Shown here: one piece after another, positions 43,060 through 51,527 of the stretch
Layout of the letters: each line of letters begins with the position of its first letter
Numbering within the stretch: position 1 is the first letter of the stretch
DNA from: Streptomyces mutabilis
Lineage (GTDB): Bacteria; Actinomycetota; Actinomycetes; Streptomycetales; Streptomycetaceae
Direction: 5' to 3'
Length of the DNA: 64,000 nucleotides
NCBI RefSeq assembly: GCF_014649815.1
Contig: NZ_BMTT01000007.1
Span: 1-64,000 of the forward strand
Position numbers and translations under genes: made by a program
Notes under the pieces: generated by a model
Seen by the model: only the letters and a program-made list of their open reading frames with translations
Databases searched by the model: none
Told to the model about the DNA's origin: nothing

Positions 43060-43246
43060 GGAGTGGTTCGCCGTTCTGCTCGGGGTTCCGGGAGTGAGGC
43101 TTTCTGAAGCTACGGGAACCGAGTATCCCACGCGGTGAAAAGCGGTTTTCGCGGATGCGGGCCGGGCTGGGAGAATGGAGCGGTCAGCCGTGCGACCGTA
43201 CCGGCTGCTTCAGGAGCAGTTCCAGAGAAGTTCCAGGAAAGAGGAC

Positions 43247-44986
43247 GTGCCGATCGTGGCTCAGAGCACAGAGACCACCGACTGGGTCTCCCGTTTCGCG
43301 GACGAGGTCATCGCCGAGTCGGAGCGCCGTGCCCCGGGCAAACCGGTCGTCGTCGCGTCCGGACTCTCCCCGTCCGGCCCCATCCACCTCGGCAACCTGC
43401 GCGAGGTCATGACCCCGCACCTGGTCGCCGACGAGGTGCGCCGCCGGGGCCACCGGGTCCGGCACCTGATCTCCTGGGACGACTACGACCGCTACCGCAA
43501 GGTCCCGGCCGGGATCGCCGGCGTGGACGAGACGTGGGCCGAGCACATCGGCAAGCCGCTGACCTCCGTCCCGGCCCCGAACGGCTCCTCCCACCCGAAC
43601 TGGGCCGAGCACTTCAAGGCCGCGATGATCGCCTCGCTCGCCGAGCTGGGCGTCGAGTTCGACGGGATCAGCCAGACCGAGCAGTACACCACCGGCGTCT
43701 ACCGCGAGCAGGTCCTGCACGCGATGAGGCACCGCCGGGACATCGACGCGATCCTCGCCCAGTACCGGACCAAGAAGGCTCCCGCGAAGAAGTCGCAGAA
43801 GCCCGTGGACGAGGCCGAACTGGAGGCCGCCGAGGGCTCCGGCGCCGCCGCCGAGGACGACGGCAGCTCCGGCTCCGCCGGGTACTTCCCGTACAAGCCG
43901 TACTGCGGCAACTGCGAGAAGGACCTGACGACGGTCACCGCGTACGACGACGACTCGACCGAGCTGACCTACGCCTGCACCGCCTGCGGCTTCTCCGAGA
44001 CGGTGCGGCTGAGCGAGTTCGACCGCGGCAAGCTGGTCTGGAAGGTCGACTGGCCGATGCGCTGGGCGTACGAGGGTGTGATCTTCGAGCCCAGTGGCGT
44101 CGACCACTCGTCCCCCGGGTCGTCGTTCCAGGTCGGCGGGCAGATCGTCGGAATCTTCGGCGGCGAGCAGCCGATCGGCCCGATGTACGCCTTCGTCGGC
44201 ATCAGCGGCATGGCCAAGATGTCCTCGTCGAAGGGCGGGGTGCCCACCCCGGCCGACGCGCTCCAGATCATGGAGCCCCAGCTGCTGCGCTGGCTCTACG
44301 CCCGCCGCCGCCCCAACCAGTCCTTCAAGATCGCCTTCGACCAGGAGATCCAGCGCCTCTACGACGAGTGGGACCGCCTGGACGCCAAGGTCGCCGACGG
44401 CTCGGCCCTGCCCGCCGACGCCGCCGCCCACTCGCGTGCCGTCCGCACGGCCGCCGGTGAGCTGCCGCGCACGCCCAGGCCGCTGCCGTACCGGACGCTC
44501 GCCTCCGTGGCCGACATCACCGCCGGTCACCAGGACCAGGCGCTGCGCATCCTCAGCGAGCTCGACCCGGCCGACCCGCTGGGCGCGCTGGCGGAGGCCC
44601 GGCCGCGGTACGACAAGGCCGAGGCGTGGATCAACACCCACGTCCCCGCCGACCAGCGCACCATCGTGCGCGACGAGCCCGACGCCGAGCTGCTGAAGTC
44701 CCTCGACGAGCAGGGCCGGGCCTCGCTGCGGCTGCTGCTCGACGGACTCGCCGACCACTGGTCCCTGGACGGGCTCACCCACCTCGTCTACGGCGTGCCC
44801 AAGGTCCAGGCCGGCTTCTCCGCCGACGCCACGCCCAAGGAGCTGCCGCCGGAGATCAAGACCGCACAGCGGTCGTTCTTCGCGCTGCTCTACCACCTGC
44901 TCGTCGGCCGCGACACCGGCCCGCGCCTGCCCACGCTGCTGCTGGCGGTGGGGCAGGAACGGGTGCGGACCCTGCTCGGGGAGTAG
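43247..44986 (+). CDS. lysS: Lysyl-tRNA synthetase, class I
   Basis: A 579-residue class I LysRS, unlike the class II enzyme of most bacteria. HIGH-like motif GLSPSGPIHLGNLREVM, KMSKS motif ISGMAKMSSSKGGVPTP, and a zinc-ribbon-like CGNCEKDLTTV and CTACGFSETVR pair in between. An Ala/Glu/Ser-rich insertion near residue 200 separates two catalytic segments. GTG at 43247 or 43256 may be the start; AGGAAAGAGG lies just upstream. Divergent from argS. Confidence 0.92.
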   Translation: MPIVAQSTETTDWVSRFADEVIAESERRAPGKPVVVASGLSPSGPIHLGNLREVMTPHLVADEVRRRGHRVRHLISWDDYDRYRKVPAGIAGVDETWAEHIGKPLTSVPAPNGSSHPNWAEHFKAAMIASLAELGVEFDGISQTEQYTTGVYREQVLHAMRHRRDIDAILAQYRTKKAPAKKSQKPVDEAELEAAEGSGAAAEDDGSSGSAGYFPYKPYCGNCEKDLTTVTAYDDDSTELTYACTACGFSETVRLSEFDRGKLVWKVDWPMRWAYEGVIFEPSGVDHSSPGSSFQVGGQIVGIFGGEQPIGPMYAFVGISGMAKMSSSKGGVPTPADALQIMEPQLLRWLYARRRPNQSFKIAFDQEIQRLYDEWDRLDAKVADGSALPADAAAHSRAVRTAAGELPRTPRPLPYRTLASVADITAGHQDQALRILSELDPADPLGALAEARPRYDKAEAWINTHVPADQRTIVRDEPDAELLKSLDEQGRASLRLLLDGLADHWSLDGLTHLVYGVPKVQAGFSADATPKELPPEIKTAQRSFFALLYHLLVGRDTGPRLPTLLLAVGQERVRTLLGE

Positions 44987-45002
44987 GTCCCGCCGCTACG
45001 AA

Positions 45003-45038
45003 GAAGGGGGCGCCCGGTGTTCGCCGGGCGCCCCCTTC
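45003..45038. terminator. Bidirectional terminator after lysS
   Basis: GAAGGGGGCGCCCGG and its exact complement form a 15-bp stem with a 6-base loop between convergent genes. Confidence 0.88.
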
Positions 45039-45068
45039 GCCGTACGCACGCTCCCTGCGCGTTGCTCC

Positions 45069-45905
45069 CTACGCGATGTGGTCCTCCTCCAGCTCCGCGC
45101 TGTGGCGGTTGGTGAAGTGGGTGACCAGGCGCTTGGTCTCGTGGTCGGGAAGCTGCGTACCGAACGTCGCCTCCACGTTGTCGCCGAACTCGCGCGGCGT
45201 CGGATAGCTGCCGTTGATCGACTGCTTGAAGACCTGGTAGTAGGCGTCCTCGTCCGGGCCCTGGGACGAGGGCCGGGGGGACTCCGAGGGCTCGGGGGAC
45301 TCGGAGGCATCGGGGGTGCCGCCGCCCTCACCCAGCTCGCGGGTACGTCCCGGCACGACCGGTATCGGGAAGCTGCCGGTCTCCTCAGGCGAGGGCTCCT
45401 GGAGCGGCGGCTCCTCCTCGTACTGATCCCGGTACTGGTCGGCCCGCTGCTGCTCCTCGTACCACTGGGCGTAGTGCTCCGCGGGATCGTAGGTGGGGTC
45501 GTACCCGCCCTGGTACTGGACCTGACGGGTGTTGAACCAGGGGCTCTGCTCGTCGGGTTCGCCGTCCGCCTCCGGGACGGCGCGCGAAGGAGACGGGTCC
45601 GCCGCGGGGCCCTCGACCAGCTCGGGCCGCTGCTCCGCCGCGGGCGCGGTCTGCGGGGCCTCGTCCACCTGCCGGGGCGCCGGCGGGAGCAGCGCCGGCT
45701 CGATGCCCGCCGCCGCCAGGCCCGCCGGGGCCGTCTGCGCCAGGGGAACGCCGTAGCGGGCCAGCCGCAGCGGCATCAGCGACTCCACGGGCGCCTTGCG
45801 GCGCCAGCCGCGGCCGAACCGCGAGCGCAGCCGCGCCTGGTACACCAGCCGTTCCTGCTCCAGCTTGATCACCTGCTCGTAGGAGCGCAGTTCCCACAGT
45901 TTCAT
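45069..45905 (-). CDS. C-terminal fragment of interrupted DUF2637 membrane protein
   Basis: 278 codons beginning at the ATG of MKLWELRSYEQVIKLEQERL, which continues directly from the helix that ends the fragment at 57081-57587. The remainder is a charged, Pro/Glu-rich cytoplasmic tail (GWRRKAPVESLMPLRLARYG near the start, HFTNRHSAELEEDHIA at the end). The original gene ran LLWRR-MKLWE across what is now an 11.2-kb insertion. The frame stays open 56 codons into the element, but no good ribosome binding site precedes any start, so expression is doubtful. Confidence 0.85.
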   Translation of the reverse strand: MKLWELRSYEQVIKLEQERLVYQARLRSRFGRGWRRKAPVESLMPLRLARYGVPLAQTAPAGLAAAGIEPALLPPAPRQVDEAPQTAPAAEQRPELVEGPAADPSPSRAVPEADGEPDEQSPWFNTRQVQYQGGYDPTYDPAEHYAQWYEEQQRADQYRDQYEEEPPLQEPSPEETGSFPIPVVPGRTRELGEGGGTPDASESPEPSESPRPSSQGPDEDAYYQVFKQSINGSYPTPREFGDNVEATFGTQLPDHETKRLVTHFTNRHSAELEEDHIA

Positions 45906-45907
45906 GC
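45901..45907. repeat. Left attachment core of the mobile element
   Basis: TTCATGC, repeated at 57100-57106 in the same orientation. Element sequence TATCTCTATGC starts two bases later. Left of it is the DUF2637 gene's second half. Confidence 0.75.
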
Positions 45908-46050
45908 TTATCTCTATGCGGCGGTGCAATTGTGCTGGTGGGGTGTTGAAGAAGTATGTGGCACGTGAGTCACGTGGTTGCCCGTGGCGTAGAGGCATGC
46001 CAGAGAGAAAGATCAGGCCTGGAGCAGCATGACGGGGGCCACTTGCGGTA

Positions 46051-46686
46051 CTAGTCGTCCTTGAGTGCCGCAAGTGAGTTGAGGATGGCCGTCATGGCAC
46101 GGTGTTGCATCTCAGTATTGGTGAAACCTTCGCCCAGTTGCTCCCACTGTTCCAGTAGTGGCCGCCACCAGCTTTCGTTTGCGTGTAGCGAGCGAGCGAG
46201 CCGTTGGATGTATTCAATTTCGTTGTCTGATGGCCGTTCGGAATGGTTTTCAAGCCTGTCGAGTACGACCAAAGATGGGTCATCGTACAAGTGCGCCTTA
46301 AGGAAGTGAAGTCGTCTAATTCGCTCGGCGTCGGCCTGACGCTGGGATAGAATTTCCCGTGATGTCGCCGAGAGACTTAGTAGAACCTCAACCTTCACCA
46401 GTCGGTAGTGGGCGTTTGGTGTGGTATCGGGATCTCCTATAGCTGCGTTGATCGCGTCTTGAGCGGCGGGAAGATCAGTTGCTTCCAGGCATTGGGCCAG
46501 CTTATCGGCGGCGGCTGTTACGTCGTGCCGGACCAGTTCCTCGAGGTTCAGGTGGCGATTACGTCGCTTAGGACGCCACCAGGCGGTGATACTGGCCTCA
46601 AATGCGATGCCAGGCGTGGCGCTGGCTAGCCGGCGCGGCTGCGCCGAGGTGGTCTTGCGCGGTTCTCGGCGCCAAAGCCATGTCAC
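46051..46686 (-). CDS. Unknown cargo protein downstream of the P-loop ATPase
   Basis: A 211-residue soluble protein, Arg-rich at the N-terminus (TWLWRREPRK) and then entirely helical in appearance, with alternating Leu/Ala and acidic residues (ELVRHDVTAAADKLAQCLEA, SLSATSREILSQRQADAERI), like TPR or HEAT repeats. No catalytic motif is seen. GTG at 46686 overlaps the ATPase stop by 4 bp, so the two are translationally coupled and may form a complex. Last gene of the cargo operon. Confidence 0.7.
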   Translation of the reverse strand: MTWLWRREPRKTTSAQPRRLASATPGIAFEASITAWWRPKRRNRHLNLEELVRHDVTAAADKLAQCLEATDLPAAQDAINAAIGDPDTTPNAHYRLVKVEVLLSLSATSREILSQRQADAERIRRLHFLKAHLYDDPSLVVLDRLENHSERPSDNEIEYIQRLARSLHANESWWRPLLEQWEQLGEGFTNTEMQHRAMTAILNSLAALKDD

Positions 46687-48956
46687 GATGTGCTCTCCGT
46701 CAGGGGGAAGACGGCTCGCAGTCGGGGATCTCCCAACCTGCCATATAGGTCTTCACCGATGCTGCTGCCGTCCGGCCGCCGTACGTCAGCCAAGGCCTGC
46801 ATCAGCTGCATTCCGGCATTGAAGACCTTCTGGTCACGCAAGGGAGAAAGCAGCCTGTCCCTCAGTCGTTCGTATCGGCTGGTGTCATAGGCGCAGGTGC
46901 GAACCCAGTCAATGACGACAGGGATCGTCTCTGAAAGCAGCTCAGGATCGGCGAACAGATCACGCAGTCCGGCTTCCACATCGATCTCGGGAGGCTCATC
47001 GGAAAGCAACCATGGAATTCCGTCGTGTTCGAGTGGCATGAGCGCGAGCAGGGCGAGTTTTCCTGCTGTTCCCTGTGTGGCTTTGCGCTGCCACTTCTGA
47101 ATTTCGTCTACCAGGAGGTCGGTGCGACCGAGATCAGTGGCGAGAGTTCGCCAGGCTTCGAGTACAGCGTCTCGAGCGGGTCCATTGCTCGCTTCCTGGA
47201 CCACTCGGCGTAGCCGGACCATCGCCATCTTGGAGATCGGCACGGTGGCGTTGGGGTCACGCAGGACGTCACGGCACATGGCGACAACGACTGATTGCAC
47301 CGGGGCTTGGGACGCCCAAGAATAGAGGGTGGCCCACACGAGTCGGCCCGTGTGTTCATCATGGGCGTTGTGTGCAAGAACCTTGCCGAGCACAGCGTCC
47401 CCTTGGGGCGTCTTTAGAGCTGTTGCGCGTAGATCGGAGAGGTCTTTTGTTCCCCCGAAACGGAAGGAGAGCTGAGCGAGCGCGTTGATGGCTGGGTCGT
47501 CATTCGCGCTGGCGTCGCTGGCTTTCACCAACCACTCCAGCAGGCGCGGCCGCATGATCTCGTAGTTGTCCCACACATATGTCAGAACGGCTTGGCCATA
47601 GCCGGGACGGTCAAAGGAAACGTAGTCCCGCGAGTCGACCGCAGCACCGACATCCTGGATACGGCGACGCAGCCCTCGCCCGGCAAAGACGCTTCCGGTG
47701 TCGGAGAAACGGGTCGTCTTGCCTGAAGACGCTTCGATCTCTTCCTGGAGCAGCCGAGCGTCTGTCGCGATCTGCAGGACTGGTGAGGACTGCCGCAGCG
47801 CCAGAGCAAGCAACAGACAACGATCGTCCAGCGGAAGCGGCCGCATGCCGCGCTGTTCGCCCTCTCCAGCGTCTCCGAACAAGATGTCAAAGTCATCGCG
47901 CCAGTCGGCCAGAGCGTTCTCGACCTGAGCACGCAGCTCATCGTCTAGCGGCGACTCCTGGCCGTCCCCCACCAACAGGGCTGGTGGCCGGCGTCGTCCC
48001 AGCTCCTCCCACTGCCTGATCACGGTACTTGCCGCACGTACGGCCTCAATAGCGTTCAGCCCGCGGATTTGCTCGCGCGCCTTATCGGTCTGTGCGTAAG
48101 CGACAAGTCCCGGATATCCAGCTGTCCGCAGGTGCGCTTTGATGACCTCCTGAGGATCGGGTGAATCGTTGAGGTGGACGACACGAGCGCGGTCTGGAAC
48201 CCAGGCGCGATGGCCTCGCCACAGCTCTTCGGCCACGGTGAGGACGAGGTAGGACTTGCACTCCTCGAGCTTCTGAGCGTGCCCATCGAGGTCCTTCAAG
48301 AACGTGGTGGAGGGGCGGTCTTGGCCAGGATCCTTCAGGTCGATCTGGAGGATTTGCCCCACCTCGAGGGGCAACTTGCTCACGGCTGGGCTTTCCCAGT
48401 CCGCTTCGGCCCTGCACAGCTTGAAGCGGGTGTCCGCTTCACGAGCGATGAATTGGTGGGTGAAAGTCGTGGATCCGCAACCGCGAGGAGCCACCACGAT
48501 AAGAACGCGAACCCGAGTCTCCTTGGTGGCGGCACGCGCACTTTGCCAGGCGGAGTCCCACTTAGGGTCCTTCACGAATGGCTCAAGCTTAAGTAGGCGT
48601 TGTCGGTCGAGTTCGATCCAGTCCAACACATCGCGTTTACGCGTCTCGTTCACGATCTTGTCGACGCGATCCGCAACCACACCTACCGGGCTGGCGAATG
48701 TGTATGAGGCGCTCGCTTGTGGAGGCTCGTGGGTCTGGTCGACGAGCCGGTGATCGGGGGCGTAGACGAAGGAGTCCCTGGCCCCATCTTGCCCAGTGAT
48801 GTCCTGGGAATGAGTCGCTTCGGCCCGCTCGGCATCGGACGACGTCCGGAACCAGTGGCCGATTCCCCCTGGCCGAGCCGTCGAACGTACGTCAGGGACG
48901 TCAGGTGGCGTAGTCGGTTTCGCCGGGTTGGACGGCGGGAGTTCCGCATCGGACAC
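46683..48956 (-). CDS. Large P-loop ATPase-like protein with aberrant Walker A
   Basis: A 757-residue protein. Residues 1-80 are disordered. Residues 85-101 (YTFASPVGVVADRVDKI) repeat a motif found in the cyclase tail two genes up the operon. The NTPase-like core follows: VLIVVAPRGCGSTTFTHQF at 151-169 is a P-loop in which the invariant Lys is Ser, and SYLVLTVAEELW is a plausible Walker B strand. The C-terminal 400 residues are helical and repeat-like, as in STAND or HEAT-repeat proteins. It may be a sensor or scaffold that binds nucleotide weakly or not at all. It is coupled to the 211-residue gene downstream. Confidence 0.75.
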   Translation of the reverse strand: MSDAELPPSNPAKPTTPPDVPDVRSTARPGGIGHWFRTSSDAERAEATHSQDITGQDGARDSFVYAPDHRLVDQTHEPPQASASYTFASPVGVVADRVDKIVNETRKRDVLDWIELDRQRLLKLEPFVKDPKWDSAWQSARAATKETRVRVLIVVAPRGCGSTTFTHQFIAREADTRFKLCRAEADWESPAVSKLPLEVGQILQIDLKDPGQDRPSTTFLKDLDGHAQKLEECKSYLVLTVAEELWRGHRAWVPDRARVVHLNDSPDPQEVIKAHLRTAGYPGLVAYAQTDKAREQIRGLNAIEAVRAASTVIRQWEELGRRRPPALLVGDGQESPLDDELRAQVENALADWRDDFDILFGDAGEGEQRGMRPLPLDDRCLLLALALRQSSPVLQIATDARLLQEEIEASSGKTTRFSDTGSVFAGRGLRRRIQDVGAAVDSRDYVSFDRPGYGQAVLTYVWDNYEIMRPRLLEWLVKASDASANDDPAINALAQLSFRFGGTKDLSDLRATALKTPQGDAVLGKVLAHNAHDEHTGRLVWATLYSWASQAPVQSVVVAMCRDVLRDPNATVPISKMAMVRLRRVVQEASNGPARDAVLEAWRTLATDLGRTDLLVDEIQKWQRKATQGTAGKLALLALMPLEHDGIPWLLSDEPPEIDVEAGLRDLFADPELLSETIPVVIDWVRTCAYDTSRYERLRDRLLSPLRDQKVFNAGMQLMQALADVRRPDGSSIGEDLYGRLGDPRLRAVFPLTESTS

Positions 48957-49016
48957 CGTTACTTCTCCTGAGTGGTCGAGTTGGTCTTGAAATGTGTTGC
49001 CTGTGGGCGGTGCAGG

Positions 49017-49850
49017 TCAGCTGTCAGCTTGTGGGGCCGGGAAACTGATTGGCTGGTAGATGGTGCCAATGTGATCGGCGACTGTGCCAACGCTTGCGTT
49101 GAACTGAAACTTCGGTGCGGCTGAGGGCTGCGTAGAGCTGACGGACGGATGCGGAGTGGAGGCGGTGTGCGACGCTCCGGTGTGCTGGTGACCGGCGGAG
49201 TGACGGGCAAGGTGGGGTTCGATGCTGGCGGGGCGCACGCCAGGCACATGGATGTAGGCCAGCTCGTTGAGCTGGTTGAATGAGGGTTTGCCGGCTACTT
49301 GCGGGGTGGAGGACAGGAAGTCGCTTTCGGACAGCAGCTCAAGCCGGTCTGCGTCCACGGTGCGTTTGAAGACAGTTTGGGAGACGACTGTGGCGACGTA
49401 GGAGCCGTGCTCAATGGCGGCCGTCATACCAGCGTAGGCAAGGTCGCTGTTGACCAACCTGCAGGCATTGACGCTCGCGTCGCTCGGGTCCTCAGGAGGC
49501 AAAGGGCCAACGTCGATGCTCACCCTGAGCCAGATGGCGGGCATGGATCTCGGTTGACCTTTGTTGTAGCGGATAAGCTCCTGGTTCAAATTGCCTAGCA
49601 GGGGGTCCAGAAGCCAAGCCATCCGGTTCGGAGGAAGGGCGAAGATCGCGCCATCGCCAGTGTCCCTAGAGAGCTTGTCCTCCCAATCTTCAGCAAGGCC
49701 GCTACGCGCGAAAACGCGCGTCATGATGTCACCCAGATCCTGGCGGATGAGTGGCATATGAGACTCCGGGATTTTGCTGAAGTCTCTGATGTCTACGACG
49801 AAGAGGGACTTTTCCGATGGTATTGCACGGGGTGCGATCTCGTCGTGCAC
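49017..49850 (-). CDS. Class III nucleotide cyclase-like protein (Pycsar-type candidate)
   Basis: A 277-residue protein with a class III cyclase fold signature. SLFVVDIRDFSKI gives the first metal Asp (D20), SRDTGDGAIFALPP the second (D66), LRVSIDVGPL matches the central RIGIHxGPV strand, and SVNACRLVNS supplies the Asn and Arg expected at the transition-state site. After about residue 190 a Ser/His/Thr-rich linker leads to a tail (FNASVGTVADHIGTIYQ, about 249-265) resembling a motif in the neighbouring ATPase. The product could be cCMP, cUMP or cAMP; sequence alone does not say. The start is GTG with AAGGAG 10 bp upstream. Confidence 0.8.
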   Translation of the reverse strand: MHDEIAPRAIPSEKSLFVVDIRDFSKIPESHMPLIRQDLGDIMTRVFARSGLAEDWEDKLSRDTGDGAIFALPPNRMAWLLDPLLGNLNQELIRYNKGQPRSMPAIWLRVSIDVGPLPPEDPSDASVNACRLVNSDLAYAGMTAAIEHGSYVATVVSQTVFKRTVDADRLELLSESDFLSSTPQVAGKPSFNQLNELAYIHVPGVRPASIEPHLARHSAGHQHTGASHTASTPHPSVSSTQPSAAPKFQFNASVGTVADHIGTIYQPISFPAPQADS

Positions 49851-49957
49851 GCTGTGTCAGCTCCTTCGCGGCGGGTGCGGTGATCTGGGACCTCTCATGG
49901 TGCCGAGGCTGCGGCGCCAGGGTTGCCCACTGCTGGGCATCACCTGCGTGCGGTGTG

Positions 49958-50620
49958 TCACATCGCCCGGCGCGTCGAGCTATGGATGGCATCCATGTTT
50001 TTGATCAACAAGCTGCCGGTTGGCGAAGTGGCGACCCACCTCATCGACTTCCACCTGCCGATAGCCGAGCCGACCGCATTACGTGATGCTCCGATCAACT
50101 GCGCCAGCTCTTCTTGCGTCAAGGGAATCTCAACCTCGCCACCTTCTGGTGTTGCGGCTTCGAAAAGTCGCAGCAGGGCGAAGGCCAGCCGGTGCGCGAC
50201 GGGCGCGGTCGCCAGTTCCAGTCGTACCTCTTCCGCTGTCCGCACCCGGGCAATGGCGTGCCGCAGCATCACGTTCATGAGGCCGTGGTCTGCGACGAAC
50301 TTCTCGAAGATGGGAGCGGCGATGACATGGACGAGGCACGGGCGTACTGCAGTGACTGAAGCGGACCTTGGCTGCGAATCCAACACAGCCAGCTCACCAA
50401 ACAACTCACCGGCGCCGCGCACCGCGAGCAACGTGCGCTCCCCGTTCGCTCCAGTCAGTGTCACGATTGCTGAGCCCGAGGTGAGCGCGAGAACGTAGGT
50501 GCCGGGGTCGCCTTGGCGCAGTAATACGCTGCCTGTGGCACGTGGGCGCTCGGGCGCCAAGGAGCAGAGGTTTTTCCATAATTCTTCGCCTAGGACGACT
50601 CGATGTGGTCGGTAAGCCAT
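49958..50620 (-). CDS. Crp/Fnr-family cyclic-nucleotide-binding regulator
   Basis: A 220-residue protein. Residues 10-125 form a cyclic-nucleotide-binding domain (SVLLRQGDPGTYVLALTSGS and the phosphate-binding cassette GELFGELAVLDSQPRSAS, which keeps GE and R-S-A). The C-terminal winged helix reads IPLTQEELAQLIGASRNAVG. GAGGAGGG lies 6 bp before the ATG. It sits between the membrane effector and the cyclase, so it is the natural receptor for the cyclase product, either switching transcription of the operon or sequestering signal. Confidence 0.88.
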   Translation of the reverse strand: MAYRPHRVVLGEELWKNLCSLAPERPRATGSVLLRQGDPGTYVLALTSGSAIVTLTGANGERTLLAVRGAGELFGELAVLDSQPRSASVTAVRPCLVHVIAAPIFEKFVADHGLMNVMLRHAIARVRTAEEVRLELATAPVAHRLAFALLRLFEAATPEGGEVEIPLTQEELAQLIGASRNAVGSAIGRWKSMRWVATSPTGSLLIKNMDAIHSSTRRAM

Positions 50621-50652
50621 GAGTTGCCCTCCTCAGATACAAGCGGGTTGCT

Positions 50653-51147
50653 TCACTTGACAATTGAGGCTAGGCCGAGCGCCGCAGAGCCGATCGCAGC
50701 CAGTGCGAAGGACCACTGCACGCGGCGATGCTTGGTCCAAGCAATCTCACTCATAACCACGATCTGTCTCGAGAGGTTCGGCAGAAGGTCCTTGTCTTTC
50801 AAGGCAGTCTCGAGATCCGTCGGGTCCCAGTGCCGAAGGTGACCGAAGAAGAGGAAGTCATCGTCCGGCTGTGGACCGCGTCGCTCCTTGCGCAGATTGG
50901 GTGAGACCGCAGCGGCAGCACAACAGGCTCCGCAGGCAAGAAGGGCGGCCCCTACCCACAGGAGGATGAGAGAGACACCGTGCTCAGGGTTGCCAGGACT
51001 CTTACCGGCGCTGGTCAGAATGCCGAGAAGCGCCAGCACGGTTGACTGGATGGCTAGTGCGAACGAGGCTTTAGCGTCTGCCTTGCCCGTCGAGTCGGTG
51101 AGACCAGCTTGCAGCTTCCACGCTGTCTCTAACGGATCAGTGGCCAT
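50653..51147 (-). CDS. Pycsar effector-like membrane protein (PycTM/DUF5706)
   Basis: A 164-residue protein. It starts ATDPLETAWKLQAGLTDSTG, then KADAKASFALAIQSTVLALL, which is the first helix with the KxDxKAS pattern I associate with PycTM. A second helix follows (LILLWVGAALLACGACCAAA), then FLFFGHLRHWDP, and a third helix after AWTKHRRVQWSFALAAIGSA. Pycsar effectors of this kind are thought to disrupt the membrane when a cyclic pyrimidine accumulates during phage infection. The cyclic-nucleotide sensor normally fused or nearby is here the separate Crp-like protein. First gene of the operon; an upstream start at 51297 is possible but poorly supported. Confidence 0.82.
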   Translation of the reverse strand: MATDPLETAWKLQAGLTDSTGKADAKASFALAIQSTVLALLGILTSAGKSPGNPEHGVSLILLWVGAALLACGACCAAAAVSPNLRKERRGPQPDDDFLFFGHLRHWDPTDLETALKDKDLLPNLSRQIVVMSEIAWTKHRRVQWSFALAAIGSAALGLASIVK

Positions 51148-51527
51148 CCCTCCCCCTTTCGCCTCCTCGGAGGCCGCGATGCCAGTGCCTGCAGGCATGA
51201 TCACATGCCAGCCCGGGAGCACAACAGGTGTCTCCGTACGACGGGCGATCCGGAGTGAAACGATCCGGGTCTGATGGGGACCGCGAGCCTGCTTCAAGCT
51301 GAGGCGCCGGGGACAGCTACTTGCGGGATGCAGTACCGAGCAGGGCTCGTTCTCGAGAGGGTGGAGCCTGCCCAGAGGGATGTGCCAGCACAGCTAGAGC
51401 GGTTCATCACTCATCGTGAGGACCCTTGCTTGATCGCCTAAAGATGTTCTCCTTCTGGTGCTTGAGGGACGTGGGCGTCATGATGGGCGGCTGCGTCCTG
51501 AGCATGCGCCGGTGACAGGGGGAGACA
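51148..51527. promoter_or_regulatory. Divergent promoter region of the cargo
   Basis: About 380 bp between the leftward effector-cyclase operon and the rightward SLATT gene. No clear gene is present (a short extension of the effector frame is non-coding in character). It should hold both promoters and any operator for the Crp-like regulator, but I could not identify a confident Crp palindrome by eye. Confidence 0.45.
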
